Shown here: one piece after another, positions 45,552 to 54,101 of the stretch
Layout: each line of letters starts with the position of its first letter
Numbering within the stretch: the first letter of the stretch is position 1
NCBI GenBank assembly: GCA_022749295.1
Contig: CP062007.1
Location: 868,001 to 932,000, forward strand
Length of the DNA stretch: 64,000 bases
Direction of reading: 5' to 3'
From: Flavobacteriaceae bacterium GSB9
Lineage (GTDB): Bacteria; Bacteroidota; Bacteroidia; Flavobacteriales; Flavobacteriaceae
The notes under the pieces: model-generated
Told to the model about the DNA's origin: nothing
The model's database searches: none
Seen by the model: only the letters and a program-made list of their open reading frames with translations
Program-made: the position numbers and the translations under genes

Positions 45552-46370
45552 TTATTCCCTAAACGATGTGATTCCGAATTTTTTTGCCTCGGCTATTGCT
45601 TTCGGCGCTAATGCCTCCAGGTTAGCTATACGTGAATCATTTGACGGGTGGGTACTTAAAATTTCTGGTGGAGCCTGCCCTCCACTATTGGCTTTCATAC
45701 GCTTCCATAATTCTGCTGCTTCATTTGGGTTATAGCCTGCAATGGCCATCAAATACAAGCCTATTTTATCTGCTTCAGTTTCGTGGGCTCTACTAAAAGG
45801 CAGCATTACGCCCAATTGAGACCCTACGCCATAATATTGGTTGAATGCATTTCTTGATTGCTCATCCTGAATGGCTACATTTCCAGCCACAGCCCCTAAT
45901 TGCTGTAGCATTCCGGCGCTCATGCGTTGTTGCCCGTGGTTTGCCAACGCATGTGCTACCTCGTGCCCCATAATTGCGGCTACACCAGTTTCACTCTCAG
46001 CTATTGGTAAAATGCCTGTGTAAAAGACTATTTTCCCTCCTGGCATACACCAAGCGTTAACAGTTTTATCATCAACTAAATTATACTCCCATTTATAATC
46101 TGCTAAATATCCTTGATGCCCATTGGCATTTAACCACCGCTCTGCAGCCACAGCAATTCGCTGCCCCACTCGGGTAATCATTTCGGCTTCTTTCGTACCT
46201 TTTACAACCTTATTTTCATTTAAAAATTGGTCGTACTGAGCAAATGCTGTAGGAAACAATTGGGAATTTGGCACTAAAGCCATCGTTTTTTTACCCGTAA
46301 AAGGATTAGTGGCGCATGACAATGCAAGTGCTACAATACCGATTATTATTAGAGTGTTTTTTAATTTCAT
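45552..46370 (-). CDS. M48 family zinc metallopeptidase (lipoprotein)
   Basis: A 272-residue protein with lipoprotein signal (IIIGIVALALSC). The zinc-binding HExxH motif is GHEVAHALANH, and the downstream glutamate lies in AHETEADKIGLYLMAIAGYNP, as in the M48C (BepA/LoiP-like) group. It has no TPR extension. Such lipoprotein peptidases sit in the outer membrane and degrade misassembled barrel proteins. It is followed by the hairpin before the MFS gene. Confidence 0.93.
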   Translation of the reverse strand: MKLKNTLIIIGIVALALSCATNPFTGKKTMALVPNSQLFPTAFAQYDQFLNENKVVKGTKEAEMITRVGQRIAVAAERWLNANGHQGYLADYKWEYNLVDDKTVNAWCMPGGKIVFYTGILPIAESETGVAAIMGHEVAHALANHGQQRMSAGMLQQLGAVAGNVAIQDEQSRNAFNQYYGVGSQLGVMLPFSRAHETEADKIGLYLMAIAGYNPNEAAELWKRMKANSGGQAPPEILSTHPSNDSRIANLEALAPKAIAEAKKFGITSFRE

Positions 46371-46522
46371 TGTTTGATAGTTTTAATTTAAGATAAAAAT
46401 ACAAAAATCATACCTTAATATTAAGACCCCTTTAATAATAATCGGTCACCTTTTAATCACGACTTCACTTTCATTAGGTGTTATGTTTATAATCTTATAA
46501 CGACTACTCCCAAAACGATATC

Positions 46523-46999
46523 ATGAAAAGAATAGCTCTATTTGCCCTACTATCTTTGTTTCTGAATTGCGAGGGTAATACACAAAAAAAGAAAACCCCA
46601 AAATTTAAGGTAACAAAAACCGAAACCGAGTGGAAATCTGAACTAACCGAAATGGAATTTTATGTTTTAAGAAAAGCTGGTACCGAACCCGCTTTTTCAA
46701 GTCCGTTGAACAAAAACTACAGTGCAGGCACTTATGTTTGTGCGGGCTGCCAAACGCCGCTATTTAAAAGCGAACACAAATTTGACTCGGGATCTGGGTG
46801 GCCAAGCTTCGATAGAGAAATTAAGGGTAATGTAGCGTTTTCTACAGACCAAAAGTTAGGCTACCCCCGTACAGAAGAACATTGCGCAACATGTGGCGGG
46901 CACCTGGGACACGTTTTTAATGACGGCCCCAAAAACACCACAGGAAAGCGCCACTGCATTAATGGTGTTGCCCTTGATTTTATTCCTAAAGAAAAATGA
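46523..46999 (+). CDS. msrB: Peptide-methionine (R)-S-oxide reductase, lipoprotein form
   Basis: A 158-residue protein: a lipoprotein-type signal (LFALLSLFLNC), then the SelR/MsrB domain. Zinc cysteines are in CAGC and CATCGGHLGHVF; FDSGSGWPSF is the substrate-binding motif; the catalytic cysteine is in RHCINGVALDFIP. It reduces the R epimer of methionine sulfoxide. The lipid anchor places it in the periplasm, unlike cytoplasmic MsrB of E. coli, so it probably repairs envelope proteins. Confidence 0.95.
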   Translation: MKRIALFALLSLFLNCEGNTQKKKTPKFKVTKTETEWKSELTEMEFYVLRKAGTEPAFSSPLNKNYSAGTYVCAGCQTPLFKSEHKFDSGSGWPSFDREIKGNVAFSTDQKLGYPRTEEHCATCGGHLGHVFNDGPKNTTGKRHCINGVALDFIPKEK

Positions 47000-47055
47000 A
47001 TATTTTGCAAATCACAAACACTTAAGCATCACTTATTTTCATATATATTTGCTAA

Positions 47056-47607
47056 ATGAAAAGTTACTTATCCAGTATTATAAAGCAGCTTGAGTATTAT
47101 AAAAGTTTAGGCGACAAAACTTTTAGCCAGCTTTCTTTTGAAGACATGCAATGGCAGGCTAACGAAGACTCTAATAGTATTTCTATTATTGTAAAACACA
47201 TGGCAGGAAATATGTTGAGCAGATGGACCAATTTCTTAACTGAAGATGGTGAAAAATCGTGGCGAAATCGTGATGATGAATTTATTTCCAGTTACTTAAG
47301 TAAAGAAGAACTTGTAGCGTCGTGGGAAAGTGGTTGGCATTGTCTTTTTAAAGCTTTAGCGCCATTAAATGAAAAAGATTTAGAACAGATTATTTATATT
47401 CGAAATGGCGGACACACCGTTTTGGAAGCCATAAACAGGCAATTGGCACATTATGCTTATCATGTTGGGCAGATTGTGTTTTTGGGGAAACTTTTAAAAG
47501 GAAACGATTGGAAATCGCTCTCTATTCCCAAAGGAAAATCTTCTGGTTATAACCAAGAAAAATTCAGAAATAAAAAAGATAAACGCCATTTTACCGATGA
47601 TTTATAA
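47056..47607 (+). CDS. DinB-like / DUF1572 family protein
   Basis: A 183-residue helical-bundle protein: start IIKQLEYYKSLGDKTFSQL, KHMAGNMLSRWTNFLTEDGEK and the C-terminal histidine pair in HYAYHVGQIVFLGKLLKGNDW. The spaced histidines fit the metal site of DinB-type proteins. Members carry out thiol-dependent or unknown reactions; DUF1572 itself has no fixed role. It lies 56 bases after msrB in the same direction and ends in a terminator. Confidence 0.85.
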   Translation: MKSYLSSIIKQLEYYKSLGDKTFSQLSFEDMQWQANEDSNSISIIVKHMAGNMLSRWTNFLTEDGEKSWRNRDDEFISSYLSKEELVASWESGWHCLFKALAPLNEKDLEQIIYIRNGGHTVLEAINRQLAHYAYHVGQIVFLGKLLKGNDWKSLSIPKGKSSGYNQEKFRNKKDKRHFTDDL

Positions 47608-47610
47608 AAA

Positions 47611-47637
47611 AGGCTTCAATAGTATGAAGCCTCTTTT
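47611..47637. terminator. Bidirectional terminator after the DUF1572 gene
   Basis: AGGCTTCA and TGAAGCCT form an eight-base stem with A and T tracts, between convergent genes. Confidence 0.82.
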
Positions 47638-47655
47638 CGCTAGTTTTATTTGAGT

Positions 47656-48591
47656 TTATTTCTTCATCATGGCTGCAGCAGTATAATAACCTGCTTCATG
47701 AAAAATCTTTCCGTCGTCATTAAAGCTATGAACAAACATCACAGGAACGGTTATTTTTTTACCATCAGATTTTCTTTTTACCCTAAAACGCCACCAAGAC
47801 TGAACAATTTTTCCATTATCCCTTTCGTACTCTAAATAATCAGGATATCCGCGAACATCAATAGATTCAATATCCCAATGCTCTAACATTTTTGTGAAAT
47901 TTTCCTTTTCCTCTTCCAAAGTATTGAAAGCATCGAGCTCCATATCTAAATTAGTGAATTTGGCATCTTCTGTAAAATAATCGAGGCTGAAACCTTTTTC
48001 AGTATCTCCATGTTCTAAGGCAGCAACCATGTTACGAACAGTATTAATGTATTCGTGCTGATCGTAAAGTTTTCCGTTTGTTCTGGTAGAAAATCCTTGT
48101 CTTAATTCTTGAAAAACCGTTCCATCATCATAGGTTATCATCGTTAAAATCTTATTGTTGTCATCAACTTTAAACAACCTATGGATTGGCATATCTAGTT
48201 TAACCCCTGTTTTATTATGAACGCCTTTAAGTTGATCCCAGGTTTGAACCCAAACACCACTTTTATCGTATTCCAGGGCATCAGGATAAGCGCCTTTTGA
48301 TCTTTCAAGGCTTAAATAGGAGGCATTATTTACCCAAAAAGCAGACTGTTTCAACATATCTTCCTTCGATACGCCTTTGGAATCTGGATTATCGTTCATC
48401 CCGTTAAATGCTTTGAAGTCGTCGTGCAAATAATCAGCAAGTGCTACGGTATCGCCCTTTATAAAGGCTTGCTGCATGGCTTCAACCGCGGTTATTGCAG
48501 GATGCTCGCTATAAATTTTTCCGTTTTTTTCCTTTTGGGAATACATGACGATTGAGAGCATCATCATGATAATAATGACATGTTTTTTCAT
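47656..48591 (-). CDS. Exported protein with two NTF2/SnoaL-like domains
   Basis: A 311-residue protein with an N-terminal signal (IIIMMMLSIVMYSQ). Two similar segments follow: AVEAMQQAFIKGDTVALADYLHDDF (about 35-160) and MVAALEHGDTEKGFSLDYFTEDAKF (about 180-305). Each begins with the helix typical of NTF2-like folds and ends in strands with W/R residues (WVQTWDQLKG; VQSWWRFRVKRKSDGK). The repeat suggests an internal duplication. It is predicted periplasmic; ligand or activity unknown. Confidence 0.72.
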   Translation of the reverse strand: MKKHVIIIMMMLSIVMYSQKEKNGKIYSEHPAITAVEAMQQAFIKGDTVALADYLHDDFKAFNGMNDNPDSKGVSKEDMLKQSAFWVNNASYLSLERSKGAYPDALEYDKSGVWVQTWDQLKGVHNKTGVKLDMPIHRLFKVDDNNKILTMITYDDGTVFQELRQGFSTRTNGKLYDQHEYINTVRNMVAALEHGDTEKGFSLDYFTEDAKFTNLDMELDAFNTLEEEKENFTKMLEHWDIESIDVRGYPDYLEYERDNGKIVQSWWRFRVKRKSDGKKITVPVMFVHSFNDDGKIFHEAGYYTAAAMMKK

Positions 48592-48689
48592 TGTTAATAG
48601 TTATTTGGTTAATTAATTAATTTAAATGTAACCAAAATATCTGAATAACAAGGATTTATATTACCCTAATAATAACGAAACTTCAATAG

Positions 48690-49973
48690 TTAGGATTTTA
48701 ACTGCTTTTTAAACGGACGAATAATGAGTCGGGCTTCTCTATCGAAACGCACGTAGTTATATACCCAGTTTACAAAAACAACCATACGGTTTCTAAATCC
48801 AATTAAAAAAAACAGGTGTACAAACATCCAAACATACCAGGCAAACACCCCTTGAAATTTAAATCGTTTTAGGTCCACTACGGCTTTATTCCTGCCAATA
48901 GTTGCCATAGAGCCTTTGTCTTTATAACTAAAAGGCACCATAGGTTTTTCTTCAATAAGCCTGAGCAGGTTATCTCCCAACTGTTCCCCCTGCTGAATAG
49001 CGGGCTGTGCCATCATTGGCAGCCCGTTAGGAAATTCTTCGGTAACCATACAAGCAATATCGCCTACGGCAAAAATATACTCGAACCCAATAACTTGGTT
49101 AAACGTATTAACTAAAACCCTATTGTCACGGGTTACAAATTCATTAGCATCTAAACCTTTAATGGTAGCGCCTTCCACACCAGCAGCCCAAACAACCGTG
49201 GCTGCTTCAAAAGTTAAGTCGGTATTTGTTGTTACGGTTTTTCCGTCATAATTGGTAACCCTAACGTTTTTCCATATTTGAACCCCTAATTTTTCTAAAA
49301 AGTCTTCAGCTTTTTGCGAAGCTTGATCGCTCATCCCTTTTAAAATACAATCACCAGACTGTATAATGTGTATTTGAGCCATACGGGTATCTAAGTCGGG
49401 GTAATCCTTCGGAAGGATACCTTTTTTAATTTCGGCCAAGGCTCCAGCAAGTTCAACACCTGTAGGTCCACCTCCCACAATAACAAAGTTCATTAAAGCA
49501 TTGCGCTCATTAAGGTCGGATGTTAGTAGCGCATCCTCAAAGTTCTCTAAAATTAAACTTCTTAAATTTAAAGATTGTGGTATGGTTTTCATGGCCATAC
49601 TGTGCTTTTCTATTTGAGAATTTCCAAAATAATTGGTCTTAGACCCCGAAGCCACTACCAAATAATCAAACTTAAGTTTACCTATATTGGTGACTACCTT
49701 ATTTTTTTCCGTATTTATTTCCTCTACATTAGCAAGTCTAAAATAAAAATTAGGAAAATCCTTCAATATTTTTCTAATGGGATATGCAATAGAGTCTGGT
49801 TCTAACCCTCCTGTAGAAACCTGGTATAATAAAGGCTGAAAAGTATGATAGTTATGTTTATCTAGCAGTACTACCTGAACTTCTTGTTTCGATAATTTTT
49901 TTGCCAATGCAACACCTGCAAAACCGCCACCAATAATAACAATTCGCGGATAACTTGTTTTTGGTATATTCAT
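48690..49973 (-). CDS. Type II NADH:quinone oxidoreductase-like flavoprotein (NDH-2)
   Basis: The start at 49973 is chosen because the FAD-binding strand RIVIIGGGFAGVALAKKL follows after ten residues. The NADH-binding GxGxxG is NFVIVGGGPTGVELAGALAEI, and AVGDIACM binds FAD. FQPLLYQVSTGGLEPDSIAYPIR is typical of NDH-2. The C-terminal part has an amphipathic or membrane segment (YVWMFVHLFFLIGFRNRMVVFVNW) that anchors it to the membrane. It oxidises NADH and reduces quinone without pumping protons. Confidence 0.93.
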   Translation of the reverse strand: MNIPKTSYPRIVIIGGGFAGVALAKKLSKQEVQVVLLDKHNYHTFQPLLYQVSTGGLEPDSIAYPIRKILKDFPNFYFRLANVEEINTEKNKVVTNIGKLKFDYLVVASGSKTNYFGNSQIEKHSMAMKTIPQSLNLRSLILENFEDALLTSDLNERNALMNFVIVGGGPTGVELAGALAEIKKGILPKDYPDLDTRMAQIHIIQSGDCILKGMSDQASQKAEDFLEKLGVQIWKNVRVTNYDGKTVTTNTDLTFEAATVVWAAGVEGATIKGLDANEFVTRDNRVLVNTFNQVIGFEYIFAVGDIACMVTEEFPNGLPMMAQPAIQQGEQLGDNLLRLIEEKPMVPFSYKDKGSMATIGRNKAVVDLKRFKFQGVFAWYVWMFVHLFFLIGFRNRMVVFVNWVYNYVRFDREARLIIRPFKKQLKS

Positions 49974-50079
49974 AAATCTGTTATTGCAACACAAAGGTAG
50001 CATAAAGATGCAAATTTAAGGGGCTCTAAATTCTTTATTAAAAATCGATTTCGTAAATTCGTAGCCTAAATTTTAACAG

Positions 50080-51456
50080 ATGAGTAAATACGATATTATT
50101 GTTCTTGGAAGTGGGCCTGGTGGTTATGTAACAGCTATTAGAGCATCACAATTGGGTTTTAAAACCGCTATAGTTGAAAAAGAAAATCTTGGAGGCGTAT
50201 GTTTAAACTGGGGGTGTATTCCAACAAAAGCCCTTTTAAAATCGGCTCAAGTATTTGAATACCTGAAACATGCTGATGATTATGGTTTAAATGTAAAAGA
50301 CGCTAAGCACGATTTTGATGCTGTTGTAAAACGAAGCCGCGGTGTTGCCGATGGTATGAGCAAGGGTGTTCAGTTTTTAATGAAGAAGAACAAAATAGAC
50401 GTTATTGAAGGCTACGGAAAAATTAAACCAGGCAAAAAAGTTGATGTTGACGGCACAGAATACAGTGCTGATAATATTATAATCGCTACCGGAGCACGCT
50501 CTCGTGAATTACCAAGTTTACCACAAGATGGTGAAAAGGTAATCGGTTACCGTGAAGCTATGAGCCTTAAAAAACAACCTAAAAAAATGATTGTTGTTGG
50601 TTCTGGTGCAATTGGTGTTGAGTTTGCTTATTTCTACAATTCCATGGGAACCGAAGTTACCATTGTTGAGTATTTACCCAATGTAGTTCCTGTTGAAGAC
50701 GAGGATGTTTCAAAACAATTGGAACGTTCGTTTAAGAAAAGCGGCATAAATATCATGACTTCTGCCGAAGTTACAAGTGTAGACACCTCTGGAAAAGGAG
50801 TGAAAGCTACCGTAAAAACTAAAAAAGGTGAAGAAGTTTTAGAAGCCGATGTTATTTTAAGTGCGGTTGGAATAAAAACCAATATTGAAAACATAGGTTT
50901 GGAAGACGTTGGTATTGTAGTAGACCGTGACAAGATTCTTGTCAACGATTTTTACCAAACCAACATTCCCGGATACTACGCCATTGGCGATGTTACTCCT
51001 GGTCAAGCATTAGCCCACGTTGCTTCTGCCGAAGGTATTTTATGTGTTGAAAAATTAGCAGGCCATAACGTTGAACCTATCGACTACGGAAATATTCCCG
51101 GTTGTACGTATTGCACACCAGAAATTGCCAGTGTAGGTTTAACTGAAAAAGCAGCCAAAGAAAAAGGATACGATATAAAAGTTGGAAAATTTCCATTCTC
51201 AGCCTCAGGTAAAGCCAGTGCCGGTGGAAACAAGGAAGGCTTTGTTAAAGTTATTTTTGATGCAAAATATGGTGAATGGTTAGGATGCCACATGATTGGT
51301 GCTGGAGTAACCGATATGATTGCTGAAGCCGTTTTGGGTAGAAAACTTGAAACTACGGGACATGAAGTATTAAAAGCAATTCACCCGCACCCAACTATGA
51401 GTGAGGCCGTAATGGAAGCCGTTGCTGCTGCTTATGATGAAGTGATTCATATTTAA
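50080..51456 (+). CDS. lpdA: Dihydrolipoyl dehydrogenase
   Basis: A 458-residue E3. FAD-binding VLGSGPGGYVTAIRASQLG at the N-terminus, redox disulfide in GGVCLNWGCIPTKALL, NAD-binding MIVVGSGAIGVEFAYFYNSMG, and the catalytic His-Glu in HPHPTMSEAVMEA at the C-terminus. It reoxidises dihydrolipoamide for 2-oxoacid dehydrogenases and the glycine cleavage system. It has its own terminator and is unlinked to the E1 gene at the window start. Confidence 0.95.
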   Translation: MSKYDIIVLGSGPGGYVTAIRASQLGFKTAIVEKENLGGVCLNWGCIPTKALLKSAQVFEYLKHADDYGLNVKDAKHDFDAVVKRSRGVADGMSKGVQFLMKKNKIDVIEGYGKIKPGKKVDVDGTEYSADNIIIATGARSRELPSLPQDGEKVIGYREAMSLKKQPKKMIVVGSGAIGVEFAYFYNSMGTEVTIVEYLPNVVPVEDEDVSKQLERSFKKSGINIMTSAEVTSVDTSGKGVKATVKTKKGEEVLEADVILSAVGIKTNIENIGLEDVGIVVDRDKILVNDFYQTNIPGYYAIGDVTPGQALAHVASAEGILCVEKLAGHNVEPIDYGNIPGCTYCTPEIASVGLTEKAAKEKGYDIKVGKFPFSASGKASAGGNKEGFVKVIFDAKYGEWLGCHMIGAGVTDMIAEAVLGRKLETTGHEVLKAIHPHPTMSEAVMEAVAAAYDEVIHI

Positions 51457-51476
51457 AATATAATACAAAGTAAAAA

Positions 51477-51506
51477 AATGCAACTCTTTTGGGTTGCATT
51501 TTTTAT
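51477..51506 (+). terminator. Terminator after lpdA
   Basis: AATGCAAC and GTTGCATT form an eight-base stem with an A7 tract before and T6 after. An ATG inside this hairpin is therefore not a real start. Confidence 0.85.
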
Positions 51507-51519
51507 TTGCCTTTTCTCT

Positions 51520-52002
51520 ATGAAACATAGTATAGCTCTAATAGCCTTTTTTACAATCACTTTAAATGCGTACTGCCAAAAAAAAGGTGTTATAAAAGCT
51601 GATTTTTCCGGTGTTCCAGAATACAATTTTTATCAGTTAGGCTATGAATTTAATATTCAAGACAACAGTTCAATTGAAATTGGTTTAGGCTTCGGTTCAG
51701 AGCCCGATATAAACCTTTACGGAGTTAGTATTCAATCGCGTTACTACCTAAACCAAACAGCCCCAGAAGGATTCCATTTGGGCCCAAGGGTTTTAGCTGT
51801 TTACGCTCAGTCAAAAGACACGTCATGGTATAACGGTAAACCAAGCGCTTTTGGTTTCGAGATTGATGGTATTTTAGGCCATCAATTTATAATTGGCAAC
51901 TCGATTACATTAGACCCTTATATTGGTGGTGGTGTAGCATTGGTAGACAATCAAGCCGTTGGTGGTTTTATTTGGGGCATTACGCTTGGCGTATGCTTTT
52001 AG
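51520..52002 (+). CDS. Small outer-membrane beta-barrel-like protein
   Basis: The start at 51520 gives a signal peptide (SIALIAFFTITLNAYCQ); the ATG at 51478 lies in the lpdA terminator. The mature 140 residues look like eight beta strands with aromatic ends (FYQLGYEFNIQDNSSIEIGLGFG, ITLDPYIGGGVALVDNQAVGGFIWGITLGV). The chain ends VCF, an aromatic end suited to BAM insertion. Its function is unknown. Convergent with aroQ five bases away. Confidence 0.7.
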   Translation: MKHSIALIAFFTITLNAYCQKKGVIKADFSGVPEYNFYQLGYEFNIQDNSSIEIGLGFGSEPDINLYGVSIQSRYYLNQTAPEGFHLGPRVLAVYAQSKDTSWYNGKPSAFGFEIDGILGHQFIIGNSITLDPYIGGGVALVDNQAVGGFIWGITLGVCF

Positions 52003-52007
52003 TACGC

Positions 52008-52424
52008 CTATAAAAAACTCTGAATCGCCAACTCATAGCTCTGCAATCCAAATCCTAAAATAACTCCTTTAGCATTTGGCGAAATATATGATTGGTGCCT
52101 AAATTCTTCTCTGCCAAACGTATTTGAAATATGAACCTCTACAACTGGAGTCTCAATGCCTTTAATGGCATCTCCTATACCAATTGAAGTATGCGTATAG
52201 GCACCTGCGTTTAAAATAACACCATCGTAGCTAAACCCAACTTCATGTAATTTATTAATAATTTCGCCCTCTATATTCGATTGATAGTAACTAAGCTCAA
52301 CATTAGAAAATTTGCCTTTTATAGTTTCAAAAAACTCCGTAAAGGTCAGGCTGCCATAAATATTGGGTTCACGTTTACCTAATAAATTTAGGTTGGGCCC
52401 ATTGATAATCATTATTTTTTTCAT
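52008..52424 (-). CDS. aroQ: 3-dehydroquinate dehydratase, type II
   Basis: A 138-residue type II dehydroquinase. The start MIINGPNLNLLGKREPNIYG carries the catalytic arginine and tyrosine loop, NAGAYTHTS the substrate loop and EVHISNTFGREEFR the histidine-containing segment. It removes water from 3-dehydroquinate in the shikimate pathway. It forms a dodecamer in homologues. It works with aroC at 24 kb. Confidence 0.97.
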   Translation of the reverse strand: MKKIMIINGPNLNLLGKREPNIYGSLTFTEFFETIKGKFSNVELSYYQSNIEGEIINKLHEVGFSYDGVILNAGAYTHTSIGIGDAIKGIETPVVEVHISNTFGREEFRHQSYISPNAKGVILGFGLQSYELAIQSFL

Positions 52425-52452
52425 AAAGTAAATATATAAAATAATGAAATAA

Positions 52453-52480
52453 AAAAACCGAAGCTTAAGCTTCGGTTTTT
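52453..52480 (-). terminator. Terminator between porin-like gene and aroQ
   Basis: A perfect palindrome centred on AAGCTT/AAGCTT (ACCGAAGCTTAAGCTTCGGT) with A and T tracts. Confidence 0.8.
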
Positions 52481-52500
52481 TATAATATTTATTGTTTTAC

Positions 52501-53106
52501 TTATGGCATAAATATAACACCGATATTAAATGCTGAAGTGGCATTTGTAAGATTAAAATCGACATCAATAATATTGATAAAACCATTGTAACCTTGATAT
52601 TGAATATAAAACTCAGTATCATTAGAAACATAAAACTTATAACCAATACCAACACCTAAACCTATATCGAAAGTACTATCTAATTGATCTTTAATATCAA
52701 ATTCACCATCTGGGGTATCTGCCTTTGCACTAACCAAAAACCCTAGAGTAGGTCCAAAATTAAGAAACCAATTTCTGGATGATCCAAAATGCCAGTTAAC
52801 GTGAAGTGGTAATGCGACATAATTTAATTTGTCAATATAATCGTTACCCGACTGTGTAAGCTTTGTTCCTTTTGAATCATATAGTAACCCCGAACGCAAA
52901 CTCCATCGGTCGTTAAAGTAATATTCTCCCAACACACCAACATTAAAGGCTGTTCTTATCTTGTTACTCAAATCTTCATTACTTGAATAATTCGATAAGT
53001 TTAGCCCCAATTGAGGTGCTAAGGTAAAATCTCCCGAGTCGTTCTGAGCATTAATGCCGTTAATTGTAAAAACTGATAAAATCAATAACAGTACTAGTTT
53101 TTTCAT
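52501..53106 (-). CDS. Outer-membrane beta-barrel (porin family) protein
   Basis: The ATG at 53106 gives a signal peptide (LVLLLILSVFTINGINAQ); the longer frame has no plausible signal before it. The mature chain of about 180 residues is an OmpA-type barrel of PF13568/PF13505 kind: FTLAPQLGLNLSNYSS, VGVLGEYYFNDRWSLRSGLLYDSKGTKL, YVALPLHVNWHFG, GIGYKFYV. Two paralogue-like barrels occur within 2 kb. Ligand unknown. Confidence 0.85.
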   Translation of the reverse strand: MKKLVLLLILSVFTINGINAQNDSGDFTLAPQLGLNLSNYSSNEDLSNKIRTAFNVGVLGEYYFNDRWSLRSGLLYDSKGTKLTQSGNDYIDKLNYVALPLHVNWHFGSSRNWFLNFGPTLGFLVSAKADTPDGEFDIKDQLDSTFDIGLGVGIGYKFYVSNDTEFYIQYQGYNGFINIIDVDFNLTNATSAFNIGVIFMP

Positions 53107-53319
53107 AATAATTAAAATATTTAGTTTAAAATTATTACAAATAAAAGTTATTTTTAAGACAAAAACTACAGAACAATTCCTCAATTTACTACTTTTAATT
53201 ATGTTAAACCTTTATTTAACTAATAGTCAGGTAGATACAATAAAATTATATTATTGAAGTATAAATACTAAAAAGGTTTCTAAGACAACCTACTCCCCAC
53301 GTCAAAAAAGTTTCATAAA

Positions 53320-53343
53320 AAAAGGAAGCCATTAGCTTCCCTT
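53320..53343 (-). terminator. Terminator after the second porin-like gene
   Basis: On the minus strand GGAAGC-TAATG-GCTTCC is followed by T7. Confidence 0.82.
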
Positions 53344-53372
53344 TCATATTAATTCTTGTTAAATTAGGAATA

Positions 53373-53879
53373 TTAAAACTTATATCCTAATCCTACAAAC
53401 AAACCACTTAGTTTAACTGAATAGCCACTTGGTGCATCTTCAATAAGATTAGCTAAACCCAAGTTGTATCTTGCTTCAATAAAAAATTCTTCAGAAATAT
53501 CATAAGATGCACCAGCCTCAAGACCATAATTTAAAGAGCTCATACCATCTTCAGAATCGAGCATGATTCCTAAAGTCGGACCTGCCAGAATGTTGAATTC
53601 TTCAGAAATAGGAAATTTAGCCATCAATGGAATGTGGATTTGATCAAGGTCTTCTATAGAAACATAAAGCACCTCTGGTTGAAAGTTAAAAGATTCAGAA
53701 ACTTCTATTTCTGCAAAAGCACCAATATAGAACCCTGTTTCAGAAACTGACACACTAAATCCGTCTCCCTTAGTTTTGGCTGAAGCAAAATCAGCTCCCG
53801 CTTTAACTCCAAAATTTTGCGCATTAACACTCCCAATTGCGAATATCGCAAAAATCGATAGTAAAAATAATTTTTTCAT
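53373..53879 (-). CDS. Outer-membrane beta-barrel (porin family) protein
   Basis: A 168-residue protein with a signal peptide (LFLLSIFAIFAIGSVNAQ) and eight predicted strands: FGVKAGADFASAKTKGDG, TGFYIGAFAEIEVSESFNFQPEVLYVS, HIPLMAKFPISEEFNILAGPTLGIML, FFIEARYNLGLANL, LFVGLGYKF (aromatic end). It is similar in plan to the barrel encoded at 52.5-53.1 kb, with which it shares the HIPLMAKF / YVALPLHVNW region. Function unknown. Confidence 0.87.
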   Translation of the reverse strand: MKKLFLLSIFAIFAIGSVNAQNFGVKAGADFASAKTKGDGFSVSVSETGFYIGAFAEIEVSESFNFQPEVLYVSIEDLDQIHIPLMAKFPISEEFNILAGPTLGIMLDSEDGMSSLNYGLEAGASYDISEEFFIEARYNLGLANLIEDAPSGYSVKLSGLFVGLGYKF

Positions 53880-53953
53880 AATAAATAATGTTTTTAGTTT
53901 GATTTCAACAAATTAACGCTATTTTTTTGACAAAAACCATAAAGAGCACTATG

Positions 53954-54029
53954 TTATTAACATTTTTATTAACATTTTAACGCAAATATTTAAATATCAA
54001 TTATTTAAAATAAAAGTTATTAACATTTT
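53954..54029. repeat. Three copies of TTATTAACATTTT
   Basis: Copies at 53954-53966, 53966-53978 and 54017-54029, between the divergent porin-like and xerD genes. The first two overlap by one base with a 12-base period. They could be binding sites or simple sequence drift in AT-rich DNA. Confidence 0.5.
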
Positions 54030-54038
54030 GTTTGAAAA

Positions 54039-54056
54039 ATACGTATAAATACGTAT
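54039..54056. promoter_or_regulatory. Possible operator upstream of xerD
   Basis: Two ATACGTAT octamers, each itself a palindrome, stand ten bases apart (ATACGTAT-AA-ATACGTAT). A TTTG lies at 54031-54034. The pair would fall in the promoter spacer, 45 bases before the ATG. Confidence 0.4.
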
Positions 54057-54101
54057 TCATATTACCCCATTTATAATCTATAATTCTGTAATTTTATCCA
54101 G

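Noticed and set aside
51478-51519. ATG start for the barrel gene at 51478
   Set aside because: This ATG lies in the lpdA terminator stem; the signal peptide begins at 51520.
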